Shown: positions 1 through 8,669, counted from the first letter of the stretch. The stretch is DNA of 25,583 nt from Candidatus Atribacteria bacterium (GCA_004525685.1 SPBW01000012.1:1-25583), one strand, 5' to 3'. Numbers and translations: made by a program. Notes: generated by a model from the sequence alone, not told the origin.

Positions 1-2
1 CC

Positions 3-200
3 GACGAAGAGCTTCAGGAGTGGTACACCTTCCTTGATGCCAAGTGGAACAGACTTCCCCCTGCTCGCCGCGAAACACTCCAAGACGCATCTTGCGAGAA
101 CTTCGCACAGGTTCTCTCCGCACTTCTCACAAAGGAGACGGGATGGATCACAACCAATCTTAGAGACACAGGTCTTCGCGTAGCCCGCGGAGAGGGGTAG
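3..200 (+). CDS. C-terminal end of an unknown protein (partial, runs off the window)
   Basis: An open frame enters from the left edge and ends at TAG 198-200, giving 65 residues that begin DEELQEWYTFLDAKW. The composition looks like a normal soluble protein (acidic and aromatic residues mixed, helical pattern), and the stop lies only 16 nt before the flavodoxin start, so the two are probably co-transcribed. No start codon is visible because the gene begins outside the window. I do not recognise the family. The other two forward frames and the reverse open frame over the same bases (14-214) look less protein-like, being rich in Arg/Ser/Pro. Treat it as a likely real but unnamed 3' gene fragment. 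Confidence 0.55.
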   Translation, partial: DEELQEWYTFLDAKWNRLPPARRETLQDASCENFAQVLSALLTKETGWITTNLRDTGLRVARGEG

Positions 201-216
201 CCAAATGGAGGCACTG

Positions 217-696
217 ATGCAAATTCTCATTCTCTATTATTCAAGAACAGGTCGAACCCAGGCCATGGCTGAGGCCATTGCCGACGGCGTAACGCAAGTG
301 CACGGCGTGCAGGCGCTCCTTCGCACGACAGAAGAAGTAACAGAAGACGATTTCCTCCAGAGTGATGGCATCATCGCTGGCTCGCCCGTTTACTTCGGGA
401 CGATGTCAGCGCAACTGAAGGGCGTCTTTGATCGATTCATCACGACCCGAAAACACACGGTGGACAAGATCGGTGCGGCGTTTACCTCAGGCAATCATCA
501 CAGTGGAGGCAAAGAGACGACGCTGTTGTCGATTCTTCAGGCCTTGATGATCTATGGCATGATCATCGTTGGAGATCCACTAGAAACGGGCGGACATTAC
601 GGTGCTGCTCTAGCTGGAGATCCAACCGAGAAGGGACTAGAAGACGCGAAACTCCTTGGAGTGCGTGTTGCAGAGACGGTGATCAAGCTAGCGTAG
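217..696 (+). CDS. Flavodoxin / NAD(P)H:quinone oxidoreductase, WrbA-like
   Basis: A single flavodoxin-fold domain of 159 aa, expected to bind FMN and to transfer electrons or reduce quinones in the cytoplasm. The N-terminal beta strand ILILYYS is followed by the phosphate-binding loop SRTGRTQ (fits S/T-x-T-G-x-T). The segment AGSPVYFGTMSAQLKGVFDR is the second FMN-contact region typical of the WrbA/flavodoxin_5 group, and the FTSGNHHSGGKE loop also fits that group. I chose ATG 217 because GGAGG at 207-211 sits 5 nt before it and the protein then starts right at strand 1; ATG 205 in the same frame is possible (MEALM extension). It lies between an unknown partial gene and the PhzF gene, which follows after 48 nt, suggesting one operon. 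WrbA itself is longer (about 200 aa), so the gene name is withheld. Confidence 0.85.
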   Translation: MQILILYYSRTGRTQAMAEAIADGVTQVHGVQALLRTTEEVTEDDFLQSDGIIAGSPVYFGTMSAQLKGVFDRFITTRKHTVDKIGAAFTSGNHHSGGKETTLLSILQALMIYGMIIVGDPLETGGHYGAALAGDPTEKGLEDAKLLGVRVAETVIKLA

Positions 697-744
697 GGCA
701 ACGCAGTTCTTCGAGCCACCCAGAGCACAAGAGAAGGAGGAAGC

Positions 745-1629
745 ATGGCCGAACTTCGTTTCTTCATGACCGACGTATTCGCTATAGGCAAGCATTCGGG
801 CAATCAGCTGGCGACGGTTCTTCATGATGGAAGCATGCCATCTGATGAGATGCAGCAGGTCGCAGCGGAATTTGGCTTTTCTGAAACAACGTTCATTATG
901 GAGCAGGAGCCGGTCAACGGCGGTTATCCTGTCCGCATCTTCACGCCCAAGGCTGAGGTCGATTTCGCAGGCCACCCCGCGCTGGGAACCGCCTACATCC
1001 TTCGTCAATACGTGATTCGCCAACCTGTCGACCGGGTTGTCCTCAACCTGAAGGTCGGCCAGATCCCGGTCTGCTGTCCGAGTGTTGGCGACGATGTCTT
1101 GTGGATGCGCCAGAACCAGCCGCGGCTTGAACATGGAATAGATCCCAAGACCATGGCTTCGGTGATCGGGCTCGATCAAGATGCCCTTGATCCGCGATGG
1201 CCCATCTCCCAGGTGACGACAGGCCTGCCATTCACAATCGTTCCCGTGAGGAGCCTCGATGCTCTCAGGAAAGCACGCGTCGATCTGGATCAGTATGCAG
1301 CATGGAGCCAGACGGTTTGGGCAAAGGGTCTCCTCGTCTTCTGCCTTGACGGCTACACCAGCCTACAGGATCTTGCCACCCGCGTCTTCGTGCCCTATCT
1401 CGGGATTCTGGAAGATCCGGCAACAGGAAGCGGCAGTGGTTGTCTGGCAGCATACCTACTGCACCATCGCTGCTTGGAAAGCGAGGCGATCGACATCTGT
1501 GTGGGCCAGGGATACGAAATCGACCGGCCGTCAGAGATCTTCATCCGCGCCAGCCTTTCAGGCGACGCTTTCTCGATTGACGTGGGCGGCCGCGTTGTTG
1601 AGATTGCATCAGGCAACCTTCTTGCCTGA
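745..1629 (+). CDS. PhzF family isomerase/epimerase-like protein
   Basis: A 294-aa protein of the PhzF/diaminopimelate-epimerase fold, close to the usual family length. Visible signatures are the N-terminal VFAIGKHSGNQLATV segment, the GFSETTFI motif whose Glu is the catalytic residue in PhzF, the AGHPALGTAY motif, and the C-terminal EDPATGSGSGCLAAYL motif that closes the active site. PhzF itself isomerises dihydro-3-hydroxyanthranilate in phenazine synthesis, but no other phenazine genes are present, so this is the broad PhzF-like family with unknown substrate. The ATG at 745 has a strong GAAGGAGGA ribosome binding site. Co-orientation with the flavodoxin (48 nt gap) suggests a shared transcript. 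Confidence 0.9.
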   Translation: MAELRFFMTDVFAIGKHSGNQLATVLHDGSMPSDEMQQVAAEFGFSETTFIMEQEPVNGGYPVRIFTPKAEVDFAGHPALGTAYILRQYVIRQPVDRVVLNLKVGQIPVCCPSVGDDVLWMRQNQPRLEHGIDPKTMASVIGLDQDALDPRWPISQVTTGLPFTIVPVRSLDALRKARVDLDQYAAWSQTVWAKGLLVFCLDGYTSLQDLATRVFVPYLGILEDPATGSGSGCLAAYLLHHRCLESEAIDICVGQGYEIDRPSEIFIRASLSGDAFSIDVGGRVVEIASGNLLA

Positions 1630-1699
1630 TAGCGGAAGGGAGAATCGCACGCAGTTGCTTTGACCTCGCAGTGCCTTTCAAGGAGAATGATTCAGCCGA

Positions 1700-1838
1700 C
1701 CTGAGTGACTAGGGTTCCGCTGCATCCCAGGCCTGAACCGAGCGTCACACAAGCCATCGAGCGTAGCACCTTATCGGATAAGAACCGGGAGGGATTAGGC
1801 GGCACTACCGCACGAGCCACCGTGCAAAAGGGGTGCCT
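1700..1838 (+). promoter_or_regulatory. ykkC / guanidine-I-like riboswitch with expression platform
   Basis: The 209-nt leader before the transporter carries the ykkC hallmark CTAGGGTTCCG at 1709-1719, a second conserved block CTGAACCGAGCG at 1733-1744 (family form CUGGUCCGAGAG), CACAC just after it, and a 3' block ATAAGAACCGGGAGG at 1778-1792 (family form close to AUAAAAGCCCGGGAG). GGTTC 1713-1717 can pair with GAACC 1735-1739, and CTTAT/ATAAG form a hairpin at 1770-1782. Downstream, GGCAC 1801-1805 can pair with GTGCC 1833-1837, enclosing an inner GCAC/GTGC stem (1810-1825) and the AAAAGGGG ribosome site (1826-1833), which suggests control of translation initiation. Class-I ykkC RNAs sense guanidine and often precede exporters; other ykkC subtypes sense ppGpp, PRPP or nucleotides, so the ligand is inferred, not shown. 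Confidence 0.7.
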
Positions 1839-1877
1839 ATGCCACGATCCAATCACGTTTGATCGATCCTCCAAGCC

Positions 1878-2756
1878 TTGTTGGTGACCTTTCTTTGGTC
1901 GACGTCCTGGGTACTCATCAAGCAGGGGCTTGACGAGATCCCCTCGCTACCCTTCGCTGGACTTCGCTACGGCCTAGCGTTTGTCGTCTTGCTTCCCGGT
2001 CTGTGGAGACATCGACAGGACGTCCGCCGTCTCTCGCTCAAGAACTGGGCCTGGCTGGCGCTGCTCGGCGTCATCTTCTATGCACTGACCCAAGGAGGGC
2101 AGTTTCTCACCCTTCAACATCTCGATGCGATCCCCTTCAGCCTGATCCTCAGCTTCTCGCCAATCCTCGTCGCCGTGGCAAGCTTGTTCGCACTCAAAGA
2201 GCGTCCTGGATGGGTTCAGTGGGGAGGCATCGTTCTCGTCCTTGCAGGCGCGCTCATCTACTTCCTCCCCGCCTCATCCATCACCGGCAGCGCTCTTGGA
2301 TTCGCGCTGGCTGGGATCACGCTGCTAGCAAACAGCGCGTCATCGCTGCTTGGCCGATCGATCAATCGCCGGAAAGTCGCACATCCCCTCGTCGTGACAG
2401 CCATCAGCATGGGGATCGGTGCCCTTATCCTTCTAGGCAGCGGACTCGTAACTCAGGGGGTTCCCGTTTTGACTCTCAAGGGCTGGGCCATTGCGGCGTG
2501 GTTGGCTGTGGTGAATACGGCATTGGCATTCACACTGTGGAATTACTCCTTGCGATCGCTGTCTGCAACAGAGTCAAGCGTCATCAACAACACCATGCTG
2601 ATCCAGATCGCGATCCTTGCCTGGCTCTTCCTGCGTGAATCGCTAGGAACACTGCAGATCGTCGGACTGGCGTTCGTCGCTTGTGGAACCATGCTCGCAC
2701 AGATTCGACGTGCACGCATCGCCCGACGTTCAGGACGAAGTGAGGGCACTGTCTGA
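1878..2756 (+). CDS. EamA/DMT superfamily exporter, start frame interrupted by TGA
   Basis: A 10-helix drug/metabolite transporter of two EamA repeats; the open frame from TTG 1878 encodes 292 aa. The first helix LVTFLWSTSWVLIKQGL, the FAGLRYGLAF motif and the second-half motif LNWSYSLRSLSATESS-like stretch (here WNYSLRSLSATESS) are typical. The best initiation site is not TTG 1878 but ATG 1839, which is in the same frame, has AAAAGGGG at 1826-1833, and gives MPRSNHV; then TGA at 1860-1862 interrupts before SILQALLV, which is the normal family N-terminus. So the gene has either a nonsense mutation at codon 8, rescue by reinitiation at TTG 1878 or GTG 1884, or a sequence error. The gene itself ends in TGA, arguing against general TGA recoding. 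It lies directly under a ykkC-like leader. Confidence 0.85.
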   Translation: MLVTFLWSTSWVLIKQGLDEIPSLPFAGLRYGLAFVVLLPGLWRHRQDVRRLSLKNWAWLALLGVIFYALTQGGQFLTLQHLDAIPFSLILSFSPILVAVASLFALKERPGWVQWGGIVLVLAGALIYFLPASSITGSALGFALAGITLLANSASSLLGRSINRRKVAHPLVVTAISMGIGALILLGSGLVTQGVPVLTLKGWAIAAWLAVVNTALAFTLWNYSLRSLSATESSVINNTMLIQIAILAWLFLRESLGTLQIVGLAFVACGTMLAQIRRARIARRSGRSEGTV

Positions 2757-2904
2757 CTCCATCGGTGTTTCGCATGAATCAGGCCCTTGGTGGTTTGCAC
2801 CGATACGTTGGATGAACCGTCTTCTTGTTTGCAGCCACTCATAGCCAACAGATTGATGTCCACAGACGTTGTACATGACGCCCCTTAGACAGAGAGGAGT
2901 TCGA

Positions 2905-4683
2905 GTGAGTATGTCGAAGAAGATCGAGCCCATTCCCTGGTTTCTTGTACGTCGAACGCTTGCGTTCCTTGGTGCCCATCGCGCACTTCTCCTACGCGCG
3001 ATCGTCTCGACAACTGTCGTGGCCGTCGTTTCGTTCGCAGGGCCCTACTTCCTTAGACGATTGACAGACGCCGCCGTTGCTGGTGAGTTTGACGTGTTCG
3101 CATGGCTGGTGGCTGGATCCTTCGCATTTGCGCTCCTGGAGATCGGTGCGGCCTACAAGAAGCACCTCTCGGTCACCACGATCAGCGCTCTGGCCATTCG
3201 TGACATGAGAAACCGCATCACCCGACACATTCAGGCATTGCCCATGCCGACGCTCGAGGGCTATCACTCCGGTGATCTTGTCTCAAGGTTGAACAACGAT
3301 CTCGATCAGACCACGTCGTTGTTCAAGCGCGTGCCTGACTACATTCATCAACCCCTCCAACTCATTGGTGGCCTGCTGTTCATGCTGCTCATCAGTCCCA
3401 AATTGACCCTGGTCGTGTGTGGCTCGATGCCCCTCTCTGTGCTGATCTTTGAGCGTGTTATTCGTCCGATGCAGACGCACTCAGGGAAGAAGATGGAAGC
3501 TCTGGCCGAAGCCAACGCCTCGCTTCAGGATGCGATTCGGGGGGCATCGATTGTTCGCGCATTCAACCTCCAGAACATCCTTGGAGTCCGTTTCAGAAAG
3601 CAGGCAGAGGATGTCGAGCGGCATGACATGAGAAATCGTGTTCGCAACATCTTATCCTTCATTCCATTCCTCACGCTGCGCTATATTCCCCAACTGCTTG
3701 TTCCGATCTATGGAGGGCTGTTGGCATTCCGCGGCGAGATCACAGTGGGAGGATTGCTGGCGGTTAATTGGTTGATTTGGCCTGTGTTTCTTCCTTTGGA
3801 GTCCTTCCTGTCGTGGATTCGGGAGATGCGCGAGGTCGCACCCGCGCTGAAACGCACCTACGAGATTCTCGATCATCCGCCTGAACGATCGGGCGGACGG
3901 ATCGTCATTCCACGAACCGGAGAGGATCCCATCGTCTTTGACGCCGTCTCCTTCAGCTACAACGGCAACGGACGCGTACTCGATGCCCTAACGCTTCGTA
4001 TTGAACGGTGCAGGACGGTTGCCTTGGTTGGATCAAGTGGATGCGGCAAAACGACCATCCTCAAGCTTCTCTGTGGATGGATCAAGCCTACTGACGGAGA
4101 CGTCCGCGTATTTGGACAGTCTCTCCAGTCCGCTGACCTGGCGTCTTTGCGATCGAACGTCTCGTGGATGGCTCAAGATCCATTCCTGTTCCCGACATCC
4201 ATCGGCGAGAACATCGCCTACGGACGTAAAGACGCAACACAGGACGACATCGTTGCCGCCGCTCATGCAGCGAATGCGCATGACTTCATCGCCTCTCTGC
4301 CCGAGGGATACGACACCCAAGCAGGCGAGCTGGGCAATCGGTTGTCCGGCGGACAGAAGCAGCGCATCTGCCTGGCACGCATGATCTTAAAAGATGCGCC
4401 GATCATGTTACTCGACGAGCCCACGGCGGCTCTGGATACACAATCAGAAGCCGAGGTTCTCGATACGCTCACTCGTCTGATGGTAGATAAGACCGTGGTC
4501 ATCATCTCTCATCGCCTCTCGTCGTTGCGTGGCGTAGACGAGATTCTCGTGGTCGATAACGGAAGCATCCGCGCACGGGGAACGCACGCGCAGCTCATTG
4601 CGCAAGACGAACTCTATCGCCAATTCGTCGAAAGGCAGGCAATAAGGGATGAAAGCGCGATCACAGTCGGAGGTTCGTCATGA
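2905..4683 (+). CDS. ABC exporter half-transporter (TMD-NBD), first of a pair
   Basis: A 592-aa type IV ABC exporter subunit: an N-terminal six-helix transmembrane domain (about residues 20-320) followed by an ATPase domain. ATPase motifs seen are Walker A GSSGCGKTT (about 375), Q-loop region MAQDPFLFP, signature LSGGQKQR (about 480), Walker B IMLLDEPTAALD with catalytic Glu, and H-loop IISHRLSS, so this site looks competent. Start choice: GTG 2905 has AGGAG at 2895-2899 with 5 nt spacing; ATG 2911 and upstream TTG 2869/ATG 2875 are in frame alternatives. Its stop overlaps the start of the next half-transporter (ATGA), implying translational coupling and a heterodimer that exports lipids, peptides or drugs. 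The substrate cannot be told from sequence. Confidence 0.93.
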   Translation: MSMSKKIEPIPWFLVRRTLAFLGAHRALLLRAIVSTTVVAVVSFAGPYFLRRLTDAAVAGEFDVFAWLVAGSFAFALLEIGAAYKKHLSVTTISALAIRDMRNRITRHIQALPMPTLEGYHSGDLVSRLNNDLDQTTSLFKRVPDYIHQPLQLIGGLLFMLLISPKLTLVVCGSMPLSVLIFERVIRPMQTHSGKKMEALAEANASLQDAIRGASIVRAFNLQNILGVRFRKQAEDVERHDMRNRVRNILSFIPFLTLRYIPQLLVPIYGGLLAFRGEITVGGLLAVNWLIWPVFLPLESFLSWIREMREVAPALKRTYEILDHPPERSGGRIVIPRTGEDPIVFDAVSFSYNGNGRVLDALTLRIERCRTVALVGSSGCGKTTILKLLCGWIKPTDGDVRVFGQSLQSADLASLRSNVSWMAQDPFLFPTSIGENIAYGRKDATQDDIVAAAHAANAHDFIASLPEGYDTQAGELGNRLSGGQKQRICLARMILKDAPIMLLDEPTAALDTQSEAEVLDTLTRLMVDKTVVIISHRLSSLRGVDEILVVDNGSIRARGTHAQLIAQDELYRQFVERQAIRDESAITVGGSS

Positions 4684-6428
4684 TGCCTAAAATGAAGAAC
4701 AGTCGATTGGTGCGTGTTCTGTCCCTCATGGAGCGCCAGATTTGGGCGTACCTCCTCGGCGTCATCGTTGTAGGCCTCGTCCTTGCGTTCTGTTTTAATC
4801 TCGTGATGGGGTTTGTCTTCAAAGACGTGCTGAATGCCGCACTTGTTGGAGATTTCTCTCTTCTCCTGCGTGGTGCGATTCTTGCCTTGGCAACGTTCGT
4901 TCTCGGGATGCCCGCAGTATGCTTCGCCCGGTATGCTATTTCTCGTGCGACTTGCCAGACTCTAACATCCGTTCGCGTCGGCCTGTTCTCTAAAATCACG
5001 CGACTTCCCATGGCCCAACTCGAGGCGCATCACAGTGGCGATCTCATCTCAAGAGCCACCAACGATGTGCAAACGCTGTGGCAAATGTTCCTTGGAACCA
5101 TGACTTCGTTTGCCCACGCCATCGGGCAGGGATCCATTGGATTGGGTGCCATCTTCGTCCTCGAATGGAGGTTGGGATTCGTGGCTCTTGGTATCGGGCT
5201 GGCGTCGTTTGCCGCCAGCACACGCTTTGCCGGCATCCTCCGCAAGCGGAGCGAGAACCTACAGGCTTCCGTAGCAACCATGACCGAGCGGTTGTCAGAC
5301 CTCTTGGCGGGGATTGCGGTCACACGTATGTTCCGATTGGAGGCCAAGATTCACGGCCATTACGCCGCAGCGTCAGGCGATGCAGCACAGAGGACCATCG
5401 CTCACGCACGGTCACAAGCCGCGTTTGAGGCGATTCAGGGACTCCTTGACTGGGCTCAAAGGTTTGGGACGCTGGCTATCGGACTGATTCTCTTCGCAAG
5501 AGGACATCTATTGATCGGTTCGGTTTGGGCCATCGTCCATCTTCAAGGAAATGCTAGCTTCTTGTTCAATTACATCGGTCAATTCCTGACCGGAATTCAA
5601 CGTGGCTTGGCAGGAGGACAACGCGTCCTCGACGTCCTTGGTCTTCCTGAAGAAGAGATACGAAGTGCAGGAGCCCCTCCAGAGCCTTCCATTCCATCGG
5701 AGGCATCACTCTCTCTACACGCTGTCTCATTCGCCTACACAGATAGCGAAGAGGTATTGAGGGGCGTGTCTCTACGTGTGCAGAAGGGCTCCATCGCCGC
5801 ACTCGTCGGCCCCAGTGGAGGAGGGAAGAGCACGCTCTTGAAACTTCTCCTCGGCTTCTATGCCCCCAGAGATGGAGAGCTTCAGATTGAGGGAATCTCG
5901 GTTACAGAACGCTCCCTGCACGTGCTTCGCGAGCGAACGGCCTACGTACCTCAGAATGCATATCTATTCAGCGGAACGATCGAAGCGAACATCGGCTACG
6001 GAAGAGAGGGCGCGACGCATGATGAGATCATGGCTGCGGCCACAGCCGCCCATGCTCATGACTTCATCCTGCAGCAGCCCGATGGATATCAGACCCAAGT
6101 CGGCGAGCAAGGCACAAAGCTGTCTGGAGGACAACGCCAACGAATTGCCATTGCACGAGCTCTTCTCAAAGACGCGCCTATCCTGCTACTTGACGAGGCA
6201 ACATCGGCGCTCGACTCGGAATCTGAAAGCCAAGTTCAGGCGGCCCTTGACGTGCTCATGAAAGGCCGAACGACCGTGGCGATTGCCCATCGCCTATCAA
6301 CCATCGAGCATGCCGACCAAATCTTCGTCCTCGATGCCGGGCGCATCGTCGAGCAGGGAGATCATCAAGAGTTACTTGCTGAGGGCGGGCTCTATCGGCA
6401 GCTCTACGAACTTCAGTTTGCGGTGTGA
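4680..6428 (+). CDS. ABC exporter half-transporter (TMD-NBD), second of a pair
   Basis: A 582-aa partner of the preceding subunit, with the same layout: six predicted membrane helices, then an ATPase domain with Walker A GPSGGGKST (about 377), Q-loop YVPQNAYLFSGTI, signature LSGGQRQR (about 481), Walker B ILLLDEATSALD and H-loop IAHRLSTI. All catalytic residues are present in both subunits, so unlike many heterodimeric exporters neither site looks degenerate. ATG 4680 overlaps the TGA of the upstream gene, and GGAGG a few bases earlier serves as ribosome site; a second ATG at 4683 is equally possible. The coupled start fixes the pair at about 1:1. The gene ends facing the pirin gene, with a 73-nt gap that shows no convincing terminator. 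Confidence 0.93.
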   Translation: MMPKMKNSRLVRVLSLMERQIWAYLLGVIVVGLVLAFCFNLVMGFVFKDVLNAALVGDFSLLLRGAILALATFVLGMPAVCFARYAISRATCQTLTSVRVGLFSKITRLPMAQLEAHHSGDLISRATNDVQTLWQMFLGTMTSFAHAIGQGSIGLGAIFVLEWRLGFVALGIGLASFAASTRFAGILRKRSENLQASVATMTERLSDLLAGIAVTRMFRLEAKIHGHYAAASGDAAQRTIAHARSQAAFEAIQGLLDWAQRFGTLAIGLILFARGHLLIGSVWAIVHLQGNASFLFNYIGQFLTGIQRGLAGGQRVLDVLGLPEEEIRSAGAPPEPSIPSEASLSLHAVSFAYTDSEEVLRGVSLRVQKGSIAALVGPSGGGKSTLLKLLLGFYAPRDGELQIEGISVTERSLHVLRERTAYVPQNAYLFSGTIEANIGYGREGATHDEIMAAATAAHAHDFILQQPDGYQTQVGEQGTKLSGGQRQRIAIARALLKDAPILLLDEATSALDSESESQVQAALDVLMKGRTTVAIAHRLSTIEHADQIFVLDAGRIVEQGDHQELLAEGGLYRQLYELQFAV

Positions 6429-6501
6429 TCCATTGAGGTAGCGCCCTCATTCAGGCATCAGGAGGCGTTAGCCAAGATCTCACAGCCAGTCAATGGGGCT
6501 T

Positions 6502-7356
6502 CTATCCAGCCCGCGTCAGGAACGTCCCTTCGCGGTATTGGGAGAACGCTGTAAGAAGCTCGTCTTCGGTGTTCATCACAATCGGGCCGCCCCAGGCGAT
6601 CGGTTCTCCGATAGGGCGACCAGAGAGCAAGAGAAGGCGGGCGCCGTCGTCTCCAGCGCGGATCTGCACGGTATCACCTTCGTCGAAAGCCACCAGATGC
6701 TCCGAGGTAACGAGATCTTCTGCATCGAGACCGAATCGAGCCGAGCCTTGGAATACGTAGGCCAGCGCAGTAAATGCTCGCGGCATCGCATGTTCAAACG
6801 CTGCTCCTGCTGGGATAGCAATGTCCAAGTACTCGGGCTCGGTGACGATGTCGGCGATTGGGCCACGCACGCCGTCGACCTGTCCGCAGATGATGCGAAT
6901 GCGTGCACCTGACTTGTGTTCGACTTCGGGAATGTTGGCGCTTTGCACCTCGCGGTAGCGCGGCGGCATCATCTTTTGAGCTGCGGGTAGATTGGCCCAG
7001 AGCTGGAATCCACCCATGCGCCCGCTGGCATCGGCCATGGGCATCTCTTGATGAATGATGCCGGCGCCTGCCGTCATCCACTGCACGTCGCTGGGGCCGA
7101 TGATACCCACATTCTTGAGGCTGTCTGCATGTTCTACACTGCCTTCAAGCATGTAGGTGATCGTCTCGATTCCTCGATGTGGATGCCATGGGAACCCGGC
7201 CACAAAGTCGTCGGGATGAGAAGATCGAAAATCATCGAGCAGCAAGAACGGATCGAATCGAGGAACGTGCGCACTGCCAAATACGCGACGCAGATGCACG
7301 CCTGCACCTTCAATCGTCGGCCGCCCCGCCAACACGTCGCGAACCCCTCGGATCAT
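6502..7356 (-). CDS. Pirin family protein (cupin-fold, possible quercetinase)
   Basis: A 284-aa two-cupin pirin. The N-terminal cupin holds FPWHPHRGIETITYML with the two metal-binding His of HPHRG, and GAGIIHQEMP supplies the third His and the Glu, so the iron site is intact. LLLDDF and GGFQLWANLP are also conserved family segments; the second cupin is represented by IPAGAAFEHAMP and the C-terminal LLLLSGRPIGEPIAWGGPIVMNT. Bacterial pirins act as quercetin dioxygenases or redox-linked regulators; which applies here is unknown. The start at 7356 is preferred because GGAG lies 9 nt upstream; the in-frame ATG 7365 directly abuts that site. It lies downstream of the secreted propeller gene on the same strand, 233 nt away, and convergent with the ABC pair. 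Confidence 0.92.
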   Translation of the reverse strand: MIRGVRDVLAGRPTIEGAGVHLRRVFGSAHVPRFDPFLLLDDFRSSHPDDFVAGFPWHPHRGIETITYMLEGSVEHADSLKNVGIIGPSDVQWMTAGAGIIHQEMPMADASGRMGGFQLWANLPAAQKMMPPRYREVQSANIPEVEHKSGARIRIICGQVDGVRGPIADIVTEPEYLDIAIPAGAAFEHAMPRAFTALAYVFQGSARFGLDAEDLVTSEHLVAFDEGDTVQIRAGDDGARLLLLSGRPIGEPIAWGGPIVMNTEDELLTAFSQYREGTFLTRAG

Positions 7357-7577
7357 GGGAATCATCTCCTGCCGCTATTCTAGCGCTCAAGGTAGCCGAC
7401 AGGCGATTCGGAGAGAGACCCCTCTAGCCATAAAGGGCATGAAGAAGGGATCATCGGTGTCCTCACACAAGTTGACCTGCTCCTTCAAGCTCTTCGGGCT
7501 GTTCATGTTGATGAGTTGTTGACCTTTGGCAGGACGGGGCCACGTATGTATATCTAGAGCCGTCTTCCTTCGCCATT

Positions 7578-7607
7578 CCGCCGTCTTGATCAGGGGCCAG
7601 ACGGCGG
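7578..7607 (-). terminator. 9-bp hairpin around the propeller stop codon, terminator-like
   Basis: CCGCCGTCT at 7578-7586 and its perfect complement AGACGGCGG at 7599-7607 flank a 12-nt loop that contains the TGA stop (7592-7590, reverse strand) of the propeller gene. There is no U-run after the hairpin in the leftward direction, so it is either a weak terminator or an mRNA 3'-end stabiliser. Between it and the pirin start (7357-7577) I see no gene. Confidence 0.35.
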
Positions 7608-8516
7608 CGATGCTGGCGGTTCATCTGCTGCCTCTGCGATTGGCTTCCACGACGGATACATGTCCTCGCCAGGATTGACAGTGAGGCGAATCCCGCACGA
7701 ACCGTCTGGCTGCATGAGGTAGATCTCCGCATTGCCGTCCCTTTCAGAAACAAAGGCAATCCACTTCCCGTCTGGAGACCAGGCTGGCAGCAGGTCATCA
7801 GTGTCGTTGTTTGTCAGCTGGAGGAGATCGGTTCCATCTACACCGATCGTATAGATGTCCAAGTCACCATCACGATCGGACGCGAATGCCAATCGCTGCC
7901 CATCGGGCGACCAGCTTGCCAGGAAGTCGCGAGCAGCATGGTTTGTGATCGCCTTCAGTTCACCCTCCTCCAATCGCAGGATGTAGATCTCGTTGTTGCC
8001 AGATCGCGTGGAGTGAAAGGCAATAGATTGTCCATCTGGAGACCAGTTAGGTCGGCCGCAGGTGCCTCCTTGGGTCAGCAGTTCCGCCGCTCCACTTACG
8101 AGAGACACTTGGTGGATCGCAGCGCCTGCGGAATAGGCAATCGCCTCTCCATCTGGAGACCAAGATGGGCTCCAACTCAACCCATTCGTAACTTGGAGTT
8201 CGTTTGTCCCATCAGCGTTTGCTGCATAAATGACCCAAGAAGGCCGCTGAGATTGATAGGCAATCATGCTCCCGTCGGGAGACCAGCAGGGCTCAAGTTC
8301 TCGCGTTTCCTGCGCGGTCACTCGGAGGAGATTCGTTCCGTCGGCATGGATAACGTAGATGTCCGAATTGCCATCGCGCACTGAACTGAAAGCAAGCACT
8401 CCCGCACGAGCGCAATCACAGATTGGTTCTTCTCCCAGGATACCAGGAGCGACAAGCGCCAACACGGCAATCGACAGCCAGCAGATCCAGCGCCCCTTGC
8501 CCCTTCTAGTCTTCAT
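7590..8516 (-). CDS. Secreted TolB-like PD40 beta-propeller protein
   Basis: A 308-aa exported protein with an N-terminal signal peptide (basic MKTRRGKGRW, then a hydrophobic ICWLSIAVLALVAPGILG core). The mature part is built of six blades of about 42 aa, five marked by a WSPDG core followed by I/L-A-Y/F (CWSPDGSMIAY, SWSPDGEAIAY, NWSPDGQSIAF, SWSPDGQRLAF, AWSPDGKWIAF) and a final degenerate SWKP. Blade edges carry DIYVIHADGTN / EIYLMQPDGS stretches as in TolB. TolB works with Pal at the outer membrane, but this gene has no TolA/Q/R or Pal neighbour and lacks the TolB N-terminal domain, so it is a stand-alone propeller of unknown partner. ATG 8516 is preferred over TTG 8522, since GGGAGG lies 6 nt upstream of it. 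Confidence 0.88.
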   Translation of the reverse strand: MKTRRGKGRWICWLSIAVLALVAPGILGEEPICDCARAGVLAFSSVRDGNSDIYVIHADGTNLLRVTAQETRELEPCWSPDGSMIAYQSQRPSWVIYAANADGTNELQVTNGLSWSPSWSPDGEAIAYSAGAAIHQVSLVSGAAELLTQGGTCGRPNWSPDGQSIAFHSTRSGNNEIYILRLEEGELKAITNHAARDFLASWSPDGQRLAFASDRDGDLDIYTIGVDGTDLLQLTNNDTDDLLPAWSPDGKWIAFVSERDGNAEIYLMQPDGSCGIRLTVNPGEDMYPSWKPIAEAADEPPASPPSGP

Positions 8517-8669
8517 CCACAACCTCCCGCGCCCAACAGGACAATCACGTCAGAGTCTTCGTGTGAAGATACCGTGACCTCATGGTTGAATGCAGGATCC
8601 CATCACGAGGTTTGGTCTCATCCTACGCTACAATGCGACTCAAAGACTATGGGAGCACCGGGAGGACAC

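Noticed and set aside
745..1629. Phenazine biosynthesis cluster suggested by the PhzF gene
   Set aside because: No PhzA/B/D/E/G genes nearby; PhzF-like proteins are widespread without phenazines.
1839..1862. TGA read as Trp or selenocysteine in the transporter N-terminus
   Set aside because: The same gene and others in the window end with TGA and Trp is encoded by TGG; no SECIS-like hairpin is evident just after the TGA. Nonsense mutation or reinitiation is simpler.
2003..2638. 211-codon forward open frame inside the EamA gene
   Set aside because: An Arg/Pro/His-rich overlap of a clear membrane transporter in another frame.
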